Assembly (NCBI RefSeq): GCF_003367705.1
Contig: NZ_CP031425.1
Span: 2,790,001-2,854,000, forward strand
Reading direction: 5' to 3'
Source of the DNA: Microbacterium foliorum
GTDB taxonomy: Bacteria; Actinomycetota; Actinomycetes; Actinomycetales; Microbacteriaceae
DNA: 64,000 bases
Shown here: one piece after another, positions 26,027 to 34,293 of the stretch
Position numbering within the stretch: the first letter of the stretch is position 1
Layout: each line of letters opens with the position of its first letter
Program-made: the position numbers and the translations under genes
The notes under the pieces: model-generated
The model's input: only the letters and a program-made list of their open reading frames with translations
The model's database searches: none
What the model was told of the DNA's origin: nothing

Positions 26027-27034
26027 TCAGTGAGCCGACGACCAGCCGCCGACCCACCGATCGAGGCGACCGTACGCTTCTTCTCTCGCCTCCCGGCGGG
26101 ACAGGAAGATGTCGTGGAGCGCTCCCTCGATGCGCTCCACGGTGACCGAAGGGCCGAGCTTCAGCGCAGCCCGCGCGATGTCATCGACCACGAGCACGGA
26201 ATCTGCGCGGGTGAGGTCGTCGGACCAGCGCGTCGGCCGCGCGGACCGCGACGACAGCATGACGCAGACAGGGGCGTCGATCGCCAACCCCGCCGCCACC
26301 GCGGCGTGCCCGGTCAGAATCGCATGGAACCATCCGGCGTGAACGGCCATGGACTGCGCCGGGCGCCACAGCGGATTGACCTCGACCGGGTCATCGGGGT
26401 CGGCGACCTCCTGCTGCGCGCGCGTGTAGAAACCCAGATCGACCTGCGGCGCGACCTCCCTCGGGGCCCAGCGTGCCTGGAGCTCCGCCACCGTCGCGAT
26501 CAGCGGGCGCACGGAGGCGACCTGGAACTCGAGCCACGGGCTGTTCAAGATCACGGCATCCACGGTGTCGGGATGCCGTGACGCCCAGAGGCTGAGGACC
26601 AGGCCACCGGTGGAGTGTCCGAAGAGCACCAGCCGTCGCGAGGAGGCAGCCCCGTCGGCCCCTCGCCCCATCGCCGCCAGTGCGGCCCCGATGTCCTCGT
26701 CGTACGTGGCGAGGTCGGCGATGTAGCCCGGCGTCTGACCGTCGCGCAGGCTGCGTCCGTATTTGCGCAGATCGAGCGCGAAGAAGCGCGCCCCGCGCGT
26801 GGTCCAGAACCGCGCGAGACGCTTCTGGAAGAAATAGTCGGACCAGCCGTGGATGTACAGCACGTCGACGTCCTCCAGCCGTCGACGGTGCCCGCGGACC
26901 TGATCCCACCAGCGCTGCTCCGGCGGCAGACTCCGCACCAGGGTCGCGGAGACGGGCCCCTCGTCGTCCTCGCCGAGTTCGAGTGCGAGCTGCTCGAACT
27001 CGTCTCCGAGGACGTCCGGTCTCCACTCAGCCAT
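26027..27034 (-). CDS. Alpha/beta hydrolase (lysophospholipase-like)
   Basis: 335 residues with the alpha/beta-hydrolase fold. The nucleophile elbow is GHSTGG with S141. HGWSDYFFQ (62-70) forms the oxyanion region and HDIF near the C-terminus (in EGALHDIFLS) supplies the histidine, with an aspartate in the preceding strand. There is no signal peptide, so it is cytoplasmic. The substrate is unknown; relatives act on lipid or small esters. The ATG at 27034 is preceded by a leaderless -10 box. It converges on the GntR gene. Confidence 0.82.
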   Translation of the reverse strand: MAEWRPDVLGDEFEQLALELGEDDEGPVSATLVRSLPPEQRWWDQVRGHRRRLEDVDVLYIHGWSDYFFQKRLARFWTTRGARFFALDLRKYGRSLRDGQTPGYIADLATYDEDIGAALAAMGRGADGAASSRRLVLFGHSTGGLVLSLWASRHPDTVDAVILNSPWLEFQVASVRPLIATVAELQARWAPREVAPQVDLGFYTRAQQEVADPDDPVEVNPLWRPAQSMAVHAGWFHAILTGHAAVAAGLAIDAPVCVMLSSRSARPTRWSDDLTRADSVLVVDDIARAALKLGPSVTVERIEGALHDIFLSRREAREEAYGRLDRWVGGWSSAH

Positions 27035-27040
27035 GCCGCC

Positions 27041-27046
27041 AGGCTA
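27041..27046 (-). promoter_or_regulatory. -10 box of a leaderless promoter (hydrolase)
   Basis: TAGCCT on the minus strand ends exactly 6 nt before the ATG at 27034. Confidence 0.6.
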
Positions 27047-27061
27047 GCCGAACGTCCACGT

Positions 27062-28099
27062 CTACTGCGGAGCCGTGGGCCCGACCGTCAGGTTGCGCAC
27101 GGCCGCCGTCGCCAGAGGAGACGGATCCGCCGCGCCGGCCCCGTTATCGAACGTGACGAATCGGATCCAGTCGATGCCCAGCCGCACGTCGAGGATGCTC
27201 TCGCCGTATTCGCCAGAACTCGCCTTCGCGGCGTCCGCCCCCTCGACGTCGACCGGGGCACCGTCGAGTTTCTCGAACGCCCATGCCCCCGCCGGGAGCG
27301 TCGTGATCCTCAGGTGACTGGAGATGTCCCCCAGGTCGCCGGTCGCCGAGGTGTAGTAGCAGATCCGAGAGCCGTTCACGTAGTGATAGACCTCGGCGGG
27401 AATCCCCCACCCGCCGAAATCGGTGAAGAGGACAGCGTCTGCACCGACGATTCCGCTCAGTTCCTGCTCGCTGATGAACCGCTCACACGGGACACCGATG
27501 ATGTCGCTGGCGATGTACTCGACCTCGCTGCTGCTCGCGGCCGCAGACGACGCGAGTCGACGCATCGCCTCCTCCGCGCGCGCAGTGTCGCCGTCGTCGA
27601 GCCCCGGGTCCGTCACGCTCGCGGAGAGCAGCACGTCGCCGTCGGGGAACTCGAACTCGCAGCTGCCCTCGCCGCACCCGCCTCTTTCACCCCAGTAGCC
27701 CTCCCGTTCGGTCGCACCGGCGATCGCTGCCTCGGCATCGGGGAGGATCGTCACCTCCCAATAACGCCCCGCGTCGCCCGCAGAGCACGCGATGCCGCCC
27801 GCACGCTGGAACATGTACTGGGCGGGCCCGGGGATCCAGCTCATCGTCGACACCACAGACAGCGCGGGCTCGACGGGGCTGGACGGCTCCCCCACGAGGT
27901 CTCTCATCTCGGCGGCGACGTCGTCGCACGTCACGTCGAACGCGGCCTCCGGCTCGACGATCGGCTCGGGTGTGGGCGTGGTCGTCTCCGATGCCGACGG
28001 CGATCCCGACGGCCGCGGCGTCGGAGTCGGCGCCGCCGTGCATCCGGAGATCAGAAGCAGAGCGGCCGTGCCGAGCACGAGGAAGGAACGCAGTCGCAT
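27062..28099 (-). CDS. Secreted lipoprotein of unknown function
   Basis: 345 residues. A lipoprotein signal peptide ends in LLLISGC, so C20 would be lipidated. A Pro/Thr/Ser-rich linker (about 21-48) follows. The mature part has two halves that resemble each other in layout, each with paired cysteines (CDD..CSAG and GCGEGSC; CERF and ICYY), suggesting a duplicated, disulphide-stabilised extracellular domain. Function not recognised. The ATG at 28099 has a leaderless -10 box. Confidence 0.78.
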   Translation of the reverse strand: MRLRSFLVLGTAALLLISGCTAAPTPTPRPSGSPSASETTTPTPEPIVEPEAAFDVTCDDVAAEMRDLVGEPSSPVEPALSVVSTMSWIPGPAQYMFQRAGGIACSAGDAGRYWEVTILPDAEAAIAGATEREGYWGERGGCGEGSCEFEFPDGDVLLSASVTDPGLDDGDTARAEEAMRRLASSAAASSSEVEYIASDIIGVPCERFISEQELSGIVGADAVLFTDFGGWGIPAEVYHYVNGSRICYYTSATGDLGDISSHLRITTLPAGAWAFEKLDGAPVDVEGADAAKASSGEYGESILDVRLGIDWIRFVTFDNGAGAADPSPLATAAVRNLTVGPTAPQ

Positions 28100-28105
28100 G
28101 CGTCC

Positions 28106-28111
28106 AGCCTA
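28106..28111 (-). promoter_or_regulatory. -10 box of a leaderless promoter (lipoprotein)
   Basis: TAGGCT on the minus strand ends exactly 6 nt before the ATG at 28099. Confidence 0.6.
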
Positions 28112-28161
28112 AAGACGCCCTCGCCCCGACACGCGAGGTGCCGACAACGATCAGATGACGG

Positions 28162-29535
28162 TCACTCGCCGCGGGAGACGCGCACCATCTCGTCGCGCGG
28201 CACGACCTTGACGCGGGCGCGCTCGTGCGGTGCGCCGAGGGCGACCTCGTGCTCGTCGAGCCGGTGCCAGCCGTCGAGATCCGTCCACTTCACACCGCGT
28301 TCCCGAAGCAGAGCGGGGATCGCCTCTTCGGACGGGTCCTCCGGGTGCCACCAGGAGCCCTGGTCGTTGATGATGTGGCGAACGGTCTCCATCGCGTCGG
28401 ACTTCGTGTGGCCGATCAGGCCCACCGGGCCGCGCTTGATCCAGCCGGTGGCGTAGATGCCCGTCATCTGCTGGTTGGAGTCCTTGGCGAGCACCTGTCC
28501 CTCGCGGTTCGGGATCACGCCGTGCTTCTTGTCGAAGGGCACCCCGGGCAGCGGCGAACCGAAGTAGCCGATCGCACGGTACAGGGCCTGCAGCGGCACT
28601 TCGCGCATCTCGCCGGTTCCGACCGCTCCGCCCTGGCCGTCGGGGCGGGTGCGCTCGTAGACGAGGGCGGCGACGCGACCGGCCTCGTCGGTGCGCACCT
28701 CCACGGGCCGCGCCCAGAAGTGCAGGTGCAGCCGGCGCGAGGCGGTGCCTCCGGCATTGTTGACGGAATCCCTCTTGCGCCATGACTGCAGGACGCGGTC
28801 GATGACCATCACCTGCTTGTTGCTGGCGACGGCGTCCTTCGAGGCCTCGTCGTAGTCGAAGTCCTCGTCGTAGACCACCATGTCGACGTCACGCAGCTCG
28901 CCGAGCTCGCGCAGCTCGAGTGGGGTGAACTTGACCTGCGCGGGACCACGGCGGCCGAACACGTGGACATCGGTGACCTCGCTGGCCTTCAGCCCCTGGT
29001 ACACGTTCTCGGGGACCTCGGTGACCAGCAGGTCCTCGGCGTGCTTCGCCAGCATCCGGGCGACGTCGAGTGCCACGTTGCCGTTGCCGAGCACTCCGAC
29101 GGATGCCGCATCGAGCGGCCACTCGCGGGGGACGTCGGGGTGGCCGTCGAACCAGCTGACGTAGTCGGCTGCTCCGTACGAGGCGATCGCATCGATGCCG
29201 GGGATGTCGAGCTCGGTGTCGCGGATCGCACCGGTGGCGAAGATGACCGCGTTGTAGTGCTTCTTCAGGTCGTCGATGGTGACGTCCTCGCCGAACCGGA
29301 CGTTGCCGAACAGCCGGATGTCGCCACGATCGAGCACGTCGCGCAGAGCCGTGATGATGCCCTTGATGCGCGGGTGGTCGGGGGCCACTCCGTACCGCAC
29401 GAGACCGTAGGGTGCGGGGAGCTGCTCGAACAGGTCGATCGAGACGTCGAACTTGCGCTCGGCCTTCAGCAGGATGTCGGCGGCGTAGATGCCGGCGGGG
29501 CCCGCTCCGACGATGGCCAGTCTGAGCTTGGTCAT
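28162..29535 (-). CDS. fprA: Ferredoxin-NADP+ reductase (FprA, adrenodoxin-reductase type)
   Basis: 457 residues, the length of FprA-type reductases. The FAD-binding motif VGAGPAGIYAAD is at the N-terminus, followed by LPAPYGLVRYGVAPDHPRIK, diagnostic of the adrenodoxin-reductase family. The NADP-binding part reads VLGNGNVALDVARML, and GWIKRGPVGLIGHTKSDAME near the C-terminus is also typical. It passes electrons between NADPH and ferredoxin in the cytoplasm. ATG at 29535 with an AAAGGAC ribosome site. It lies 55 bp downstream of the polyprenyl synthase gene on the same strand. Confidence 0.92.
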   Translation of the reverse strand: MTKLRLAIVGAGPAGIYAADILLKAERKFDVSIDLFEQLPAPYGLVRYGVAPDHPRIKGIITALRDVLDRGDIRLFGNVRFGEDVTIDDLKKHYNAVIFATGAIRDTELDIPGIDAIASYGAADYVSWFDGHPDVPREWPLDAASVGVLGNGNVALDVARMLAKHAEDLLVTEVPENVYQGLKASEVTDVHVFGRRGPAQVKFTPLELRELGELRDVDMVVYDEDFDYDEASKDAVASNKQVMVIDRVLQSWRKRDSVNNAGGTASRRLHLHFWARPVEVRTDEAGRVAALVYERTRPDGQGGAVGTGEMREVPLQALYRAIGYFGSPLPGVPFDKKHGVIPNREGQVLAKDSNQQMTGIYATGWIKRGPVGLIGHTKSDAMETVRHIINDQGSWWHPEDPSEEAIPALLRERGVKWTDLDGWHRLDEHEVALGAPHERARVKVVPRDEMVRVSRGE

Positions 29536-29590
29536 AAGGGTCCTTTCGTATGCCGTCACGTCCGGAGTGCGCGGCCGCGGCCGCGGCGCC

Positions 29591-30652
29591 TCAGCTGGAG
29601 CGTTCGACGAGGGTCTCTGCGAAACGGGTGAGCGCCTCGCGCACCGTGCCGCGCGGGAGCGCGGTGAGGGCGGCGATCGCATCCTTCGTCCAGGAGTGCG
29701 CGAGCGCGCGAGTCTTGCTGGTTCCGACGTGGTCGCGCAGCTCGGCGAGAGGCCCGTCGAGGATCGACGGATCTGCGCCGTCGGCGATGCGCGCGACGCC
29801 GTCGTCGATACGGGCGGCGAGGTCGATCGACGCGTCGTCGGTCTCGGCCTTCAGCAGCAGGTACGGCATCGTCGGCACGCCGGCGCGCAGGTCGGTGCCC
29901 GGCACCTTGCCCGTGTCCTCGGGTTTGGCGGACAGATCGATCACGTCGTCGAGCAGCTGGAATGCGACGCCGATCTTCTCGCCGTACACGCGCAGCGGCT
30001 CCTCGTATGCGGACGAGGCGTTGGAGAAGATGACGCCGCCCTGCGTCGCCGCGGCGATCAGGGAGCCGGTCTTGTCGGCGAGCACCTGCAGGTAGAACTC
30101 GATCGGATCGTCGCCGGGCTGCGCACCGAGGGTCTCGTGCATCTGTCCGAGCACGAGCCGCTCGAAGGTGTCGGCCTGCAGCCGGATCGCGCGCTCACCG
30201 AGACGCGACATCAGCTGACTCGCGCGGGAGAACAGGATGTCGCCGGTGAGGATGGCGATGTTGTTGCCCCACACGGTCTGCGCGGCGGGCACGCCCCGGC
30301 GGCGGTCGGCGCCGTCCATCACATCGTCGTGGTACAGCGAGCCGAGGTGGGTGATCTCGAGGGCCTTCGCCACATCGATCACGGCGTCGATGTTGCCGTC
30401 GCCCAGCTGCGCCGCGAGAAGCGTCAGCACGGGCCGGATGCGCTTGCCTCCGGCCTCGTAGAGGTAGCGGCTGGCGGCATCGGCCAGCGGGTCGGCGACG
30501 CGCACGTCGTCGGCGAGGCCGGTCTCGACCCGCTCGAGCCCCTCCTCGATCGCCTGGGCGACGCGGCGTCCGGCCGTGCCGATGAAGACACGGTCGCTGA
30601 AGCCGAGACGGCTCGCCAGTCGCGAACCCGGGGCAACGCGGCTCGAAGTCAC
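29591..30652 (-). CDS. Polyprenyl diphosphate synthase
   Basis: 353 residues, an E-type isoprenyl synthase. The first Asp-rich motif is DDVMD at 109-113 and the second is DDVID at 235-239, both intact; GGKRIRP (68-74) binds the allylic or IPP diphosphate. It lengthens farnesyl or geranylgeranyl diphosphate into the long side chain. With menG next to it and menA, menD and menF in the window, the chain is most likely for menaquinone. Chain length cannot be read reliably from sequence. GTG start at 30652 with a leaderless -10 box. Confidence 0.92.
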   Translation of the reverse strand: MTSSRVAPGSRLASRLGFSDRVFIGTAGRRVAQAIEEGLERVETGLADDVRVADPLADAASRYLYEAGGKRIRPVLTLLAAQLGDGNIDAVIDVAKALEITHLGSLYHDDVMDGADRRRGVPAAQTVWGNNIAILTGDILFSRASQLMSRLGERAIRLQADTFERLVLGQMHETLGAQPGDDPIEFYLQVLADKTGSLIAAATQGGVIFSNASSAYEEPLRVYGEKIGVAFQLLDDVIDLSAKPEDTGKVPGTDLRAGVPTMPYLLLKAETDDASIDLAARIDDGVARIADGADPSILDGPLAELRDHVGTSKTRALAHSWTKDAIAALTALPRGTVREALTRFAETLVERSS

Positions 30653-30658
30653 GATCTC

Positions 30659-30664
30659 AGCCTA
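30659..30664 (-). promoter_or_regulatory. -10 box of a leaderless promoter (polyprenyl synthase)
   Basis: TAGGCT on the minus strand ends exactly 6 nt before the GTG at 30652. Confidence 0.65.
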
Positions 30665-30697
30665 CCTTCGTCAGGGGTGCGGGTCCGCGCCCGGTGT

Positions 30698-31417
30698 TCA
30701 CGCGGGCTTGAACGCCCGGTGCAGGGCGACGATCCCGAACGAGAGGTTGCGGTACTCGACCTCGGACCAGCCGGCTTCGCGGATCCACGCCGCGAGCTTC
30801 TTCTGATCGGGCCAGTCGCGGATCGACTCGTTCAGATAGTCGTAGGCGTCGCCGTTGGTGCCGGCGACCCGGGCCACGCGCGGGAGCACCTGCGAGTTGT
30901 AGAAGCGGTAGGCGGCACGGAACACCGAACCCGGCGGCGTGGAGAACTCGTTGATCACCAGGCGACCGCCCGGCTTGGTGACACGCAGGAGCTCGCGGAG
31001 CGCCTTCTTCGGATCGTTCACGTTGCGCAGCGCGTACGACATCGTGACCGCGTCGAACTCGGCGTCGGCGAACGGGAGGTCTGTGGCATCCGCCTGCACG
31101 AACGAGAGATTGCGGATGCTGCCGTGACGGCGCTGGCCCTCGGCGAGCATGCCCGGCGAGAAGTCGGCCGCGACGACCTGTGCACCGCTGCGGGCGAGAG
31201 AGGCCGACGACGATGCCGTGCCCGCCCCGAGGTCGAGGATCTTCTCCCCCGGCTTCGGCGCCACGGCGCGGGTCGTGGCCGCGCGCCAGAGCACGTCGTT
31301 GCCGACCGTCATCGCCGTGTTCGTGCGGTCGTAACCTGCGGCGACCTGGTCGAACATGCCGCTGACGCGGGCGGGGTCCTTGCCGAGATCGGCGCGGTTT
31401 GCTTCGTTCGGGGTCAC
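30698..31417 (-). CDS. menG: Demethylmenaquinone methyltransferase
   Basis: 239 residues, UbiE/MenG family. The SAM-binding motif is ILDLGAGTA (about 60-68); YDRTNTAMTVGNDVLWR near the N-terminus and LRNVNDPKKALREL and YYDYLNESI-like DAYDYLNESIRDWPDQKKLA are family signatures. It methylates demethylmenaquinone, the last step of menaquinone synthesis. The GTG start overlaps the DUF402 gene stop by 4 bp (31417..31414), so the two are coupled. The polyprenyl synthase gene follows on the same strand. Confidence 0.93.
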   Translation of the reverse strand: MTPNEANRADLGKDPARVSGMFDQVAAGYDRTNTAMTVGNDVLWRAATTRAVAPKPGEKILDLGAGTASSSASLARSGAQVVAADFSPGMLAEGQRRHGSIRNLSFVQADATDLPFADAEFDAVTMSYALRNVNDPKKALRELLRVTKPGGRLVINEFSTPPGSVFRAAYRFYNSQVLPRVARVAGTNGDAYDYLNESIRDWPDQKKLAAWIREAGWSEVEYRNLSFGIVALHRAFKPA

Positions 31418-31977
31418 GGGTCCAGTCTAGGCGCGAGGGCGAGGCCCTCGAGGCGGTCGAGCCAGCGATCTGCCGTGGCATCGTCATACGGCGCGACGCG
31501 CGCGAGCACCTGCTGCTCCAGCTCGAGCGCGAGGTCTTCGAGCCGGGTCACGACCTCGGCCGGGTACCCGTACCGCGCACTGTGCTCGGCCCACTCGTCG
31601 CGGTCGTCGACCCAGGTGCCCCGCTCCCCCTCGACGCGCACGACGTCGAGGTCCATGTCGATGCCGGTCGCCAGCAGCGGATCGTCGGTCCAGCGCACCT
31701 CCCATCCGAGATCGATGTAGATGCGCATGCCCTTCGGGTGATCGCGAGTCACGGTCAGGGCGAAGTCGGTCCGGCGCGGGACGAGTGTGACGTTCGGCCC
31801 CTCGGCGACGAACGACGCGCCAGGACGCGCGCTTCGCCACCCCACCGGCTGTCCGATCCAGTCGCCCCACTCGTCGGCGCCGAGGTACACGCACTCGTGC
31901 CGCCAGTGCGGGGAGCCGTCCCACTTGCGCCACTGGAAGATCATCTCGGCACCGGGGGCGGGTCGCGCATCGCTCAT
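31414..31977 (-). CDS. DUF402 domain protein
   Basis: 187 residues. The DUF402 core includes WRHECVYLGADEWGDWIGQP and GMRIYIDLGWEVRWTDDPLL followed by DMDLDVVRVEG, with several conserved acidic residues typical of this metal-dependent nucleotide phosphatase-like fold (FomD/Ntdp relatives). Whether it hydrolyses nucleotides here is inference. ATG at 31977 with a leaderless -10 box. Coupled by a 4-bp overlap to menG, and divergent from menF with 59 bp between the two starts. Confidence 0.85.
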   Translation of the reverse strand: MSDARPAPGAEMIFQWRKWDGSPHWRHECVYLGADEWGDWIGQPVGWRSARPGASFVAEGPNVTLVPRRTDFALTVTRDHPKGMRIYIDLGWEVRWTDDPLLATGIDMDLDVVRVEGERGTWVDDRDEWAEHSARYGYPAEVVTRLEDLALELEQQVLARVAPYDDATADRWLDRLEGLALAPRLDP

Positions 31978-31983
31978 GCGCTC

Positions 31984-31989
31984 AGCGTA
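31984..31989 (-). promoter_or_regulatory. -10 box of a leaderless promoter (DUF402-menG)
   Basis: TACGCT on the minus strand ends exactly 6 nt before the ATG at 31977. Confidence 0.65.
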
Positions 31990-32024
31990 GGCCGCGCCCC
32001 CGACCTTTCCCCTGGGCGAAGAAC

Positions 32025-32030
32025 TAGGCT
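32025..32030 (+). promoter_or_regulatory. -10 box of a leaderless promoter (menF)
   Basis: TAGGCT ends exactly 6 nt before the GTG at 32037. A GGAGG lies in those 6 nt but is too close to the start to work as a ribosome site. Confidence 0.65.
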
Positions 32031-32036
32031 GGAGGG

Positions 32037-33293
32037 GTGAGCAGCAGGCTGGTCGTGGAGACCCGTGAGATCGATCCGGTCGAGGATCTCCTGGCGTTCG
32101 CCGACCCGGCGCGGCCCCTCGCGTGGCTCCGGCGCGGAGACGGGATCGTCGCCGTGGGCGACGTGGTCGTCGACACCGTCCGGGTGCCGGCAGGCGCGGC
32201 GCCGCTGCGATCGGCCGCGATCGCCGACGCCTGGCGCGAGCTCGCACAGGACGCCGAGATCGACGACGAACTCGGGCTCCCCGGCTCCGGACTCGTCGCG
32301 TTCGGAGCACTGACGTTCGACGAGGACTCCGCCGCCGACAGCGTGCTGATCGTCCCCTCGCTCGTGATCGGGCGTCACAGCGGGCGCACCTGGATCACTC
32401 GCATTCGCCTCTCCTCTTCGCCCGCCGGTGCGGCGGAAGGCGCCGCGACGCACGAGTACGGACCGCACTGGGCGGGAACCGTGGGGCCCGGCGCCCAGAG
32501 CCCGCAGGGCTATCAGGATTCCGTGCGTCAGGCCCTCGGGCGCATCGCGGGCGGCGAGCTCAGCAAGGTGGTGCTCGCGCGCGACCTCACCGGCAGCATC
32601 CCGGCGGGTTCCGATCTGCGGCGCCTCGTGCGGGCGCTGTCGACCGGATACCCCGACACGTGGGCCTTCGCCGTCGACGGGCTGATCGGAGCGAGCCCCG
32701 AGACCCTCGTCACCGTGCAGCAGCGAACCGTGACGGCACGGGTGCTGGCCGGAACCATCGGCCGCGGCGCCGATGCGGACGCCGACACCGCGGCATCCGC
32801 TCATCTGGCGTCCAGCACGAAGGACCTCGACGAGCATCAGTACGCCGTGCAGAGCGTGCTCGCGTCGCTGCGCCCGCACACCCGGGCTCTCGCGGCGAGC
32901 GAGCAGCCCTTCCTGCTGAAGCTGCCGAACCTGTTCCACCTGGCGACCGACGTCGAGGGAGAGCTCGCCGACGGCGGCTCGTCGCTCGACCTCGTCGGCG
33001 CCCTGCATCCCACGGCGGCGGTCGCGGGCACGCCGACCACCGCGGCGATCGCGGCGATCCGCGAGCTCGAGCCGTTCGACCGCGGGCGCTATGCCGGTCC
33101 GGTCGGCTGGGTCGACGCCGCCGGCAACGGCGAGTGGGCGATCGCGCTGCGCTGCGCGCAGTTCACTCCCGGCGATGACCGCATCGACGTCACCGCCTAT
33201 GCGGGTGCCGGGATCGTCGCGGGCTCCGATCCCGAGTCCGAGCTGCTGGAGACGCGGGTCAAGTTCCGCCCCCTGGTCGACGCCCTCGCCTGA
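32037..33293 (+). CDS. menF: Isochorismate synthase
   Basis: 418 residues, the chorismate-binding fold. Key blocks are LSKVVLARDL (chorismate/Mg region), AGTIGRG, SSTKDLDEHQYAVQSV, LHPTAAVAGTPT and RGRYAGPVGWVDAAGNGEWA, together with the closing AGAGIVAGSDPESELLET. It converts chorismate to isochorismate, the first committed step to menaquinone (or to a catechol siderophore). No DHB siderophore genes are near, and menD lies 1 kb away, so menaquinone is the likely role. GTG start at 32037, apparently leaderless. Confidence 0.92.
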   Translation: MSSRLVVETREIDPVEDLLAFADPARPLAWLRRGDGIVAVGDVVVDTVRVPAGAAPLRSAAIADAWRELAQDAEIDDELGLPGSGLVAFGALTFDEDSAADSVLIVPSLVIGRHSGRTWITRIRLSSSPAGAAEGAATHEYGPHWAGTVGPGAQSPQGYQDSVRQALGRIAGGELSKVVLARDLTGSIPAGSDLRRLVRALSTGYPDTWAFAVDGLIGASPETLVTVQQRTVTARVLAGTIGRGADADADTAASAHLASSTKDLDEHQYAVQSVLASLRPHTRALAASEQPFLLKLPNLFHLATDVEGELADGGSSLDLVGALHPTAAVAGTPTTAAIAAIRELEPFDRGRYAGPVGWVDAAGNGEWAIALRCAQFTPGDDRIDVTAYAGAGIVAGSDPESELLETRVKFRPLVDALA

Positions 33294-33307
33294 TTCCTCT
33301 CCCCGAC

Positions 33308-33397
33308 GCGTTCACGATTCAGCAGGGATGCCGCAGCGGAGGCCCCGGAGTGACCGTCGCGGCCGCCCTGACGCCGCCCATGCTGAATCGTGAACGC
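33308..33397. repeat. Long-range 17-bp inverted repeat between menF and PPK2
   Basis: GCGTTCACGATTCAGCA (33308-33324) and its exact complement (33381-33397) flank 56 nt in the gap between two convergent genes. It could form a cruciform or act as a two-way terminator, or it may be a dispersed intergenic repeat of the genome. Confidence 0.7.
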
Positions 33398-33408
33398 TCC
33401 GCGAGGAG

Positions 33409-34251
33409 TCAGCTCGCGGCGAGGCGCTTCTTCTCGGCCTCGACGTCGAAGTCCGCGGCCGGCCACTGCGGATCGATCCGCTGCAGCGCGTCGAGAAGCA
33501 GCTCCTGCACGGCGAGGCGGGCGAACCACTTGTGGTCGGCCGGGATGACGTGCCACGGCGCGACGTCGGTCGACGTGCGGTCGAACACCGTCTGATACGC
33601 CGCCATGTAGTCGTCCCACAGCAGTCGCTCGTCGACGTCGCCGGGGTTGTACTTCCAGTGCTTGTCCGGCCGTTCCAGTCGCTCCATGAGTCGGGACTTC
33701 TGCTCCTCGGGCGAGATGTGGAGCATCACCTTGACGATGCGTGTCCCGGAGGCGGCGACCTGGGCCTCGAAGTCGTTGATCGCGTCATATCGTCGCTCGA
33801 TCTCGGCGGCGGGAGCGAGCGAGCGCACGCGCCCGATCAGGACGTCCTCGTAATGCGACCGGTCGAAGACGCCGATGAACCCGGGCTCGGGCAGCCGCGT
33901 CGAGATGCGCCAGAGGAAGTCGTGCTGCAGCTCCTCGGGCGTCGGCGCCTTGAACGCCGTGAGCGCGACACCCTGCGGATCGACACCGCCGACGACGTGA
34001 CGCACGATCCCGCCCTTGCCCGCGGAGTCCATCGCCTGCAGGATCAGCAGCACGGAGTCTTCGGCCACCCCCACACGACTCTCGGCGAAGAGCCGCTCCT
34101 GCAGGGTGTTGAGCTCCTCGAGCCCCGCCGCGAGGTCCCGCCTGCCGTCGGCCTTGCCGCCGCGATACCCCGGGGTGCTCCGCGGATCGACGTCTGCGAG
34201 ACGGAATCCGTCGCCGACCTGCAGGGCCTTCGCCCACTCATGCGCTGTCAT
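33409..34251 (-). CDS. Polyphosphate kinase 2 family protein
   Basis: 280 residues, one PPK2 domain. Walker A is QAMDSAGKGG (near 70-80), Walker B FDRSHYEDVL (near 128), and DKHWKYNPGDVDERLLWDDY is a typical lid/C-terminal block. PPK2 enzymes transfer phosphate between polyphosphate and nucleotides; class (nucleoside di- or monophosphate) cannot be settled by eye. ATG at 34251, with a CAGGAT hexamer 6 nt upstream. It lies 42 bp downstream of menD on the same strand. Confidence 0.9.
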   Translation of the reverse strand: MTAHEWAKALQVGDGFRLADVDPRSTPGYRGGKADGRRDLAAGLEELNTLQERLFAESRVGVAEDSVLLILQAMDSAGKGGIVRHVVGGVDPQGVALTAFKAPTPEELQHDFLWRISTRLPEPGFIGVFDRSHYEDVLIGRVRSLAPAAEIERRYDAINDFEAQVAASGTRIVKVMLHISPEEQKSRLMERLERPDKHWKYNPGDVDERLLWDDYMAAYQTVFDRTSTDVAPWHVIPADHKWFARLAVQELLLDALQRIDPQWPAADFDVEAEKKRLAAS

Positions 34252-34293
34252 GCGTTCATCCTGCCACCGCGGACGAGGGCTGTCGCGGCGAGT

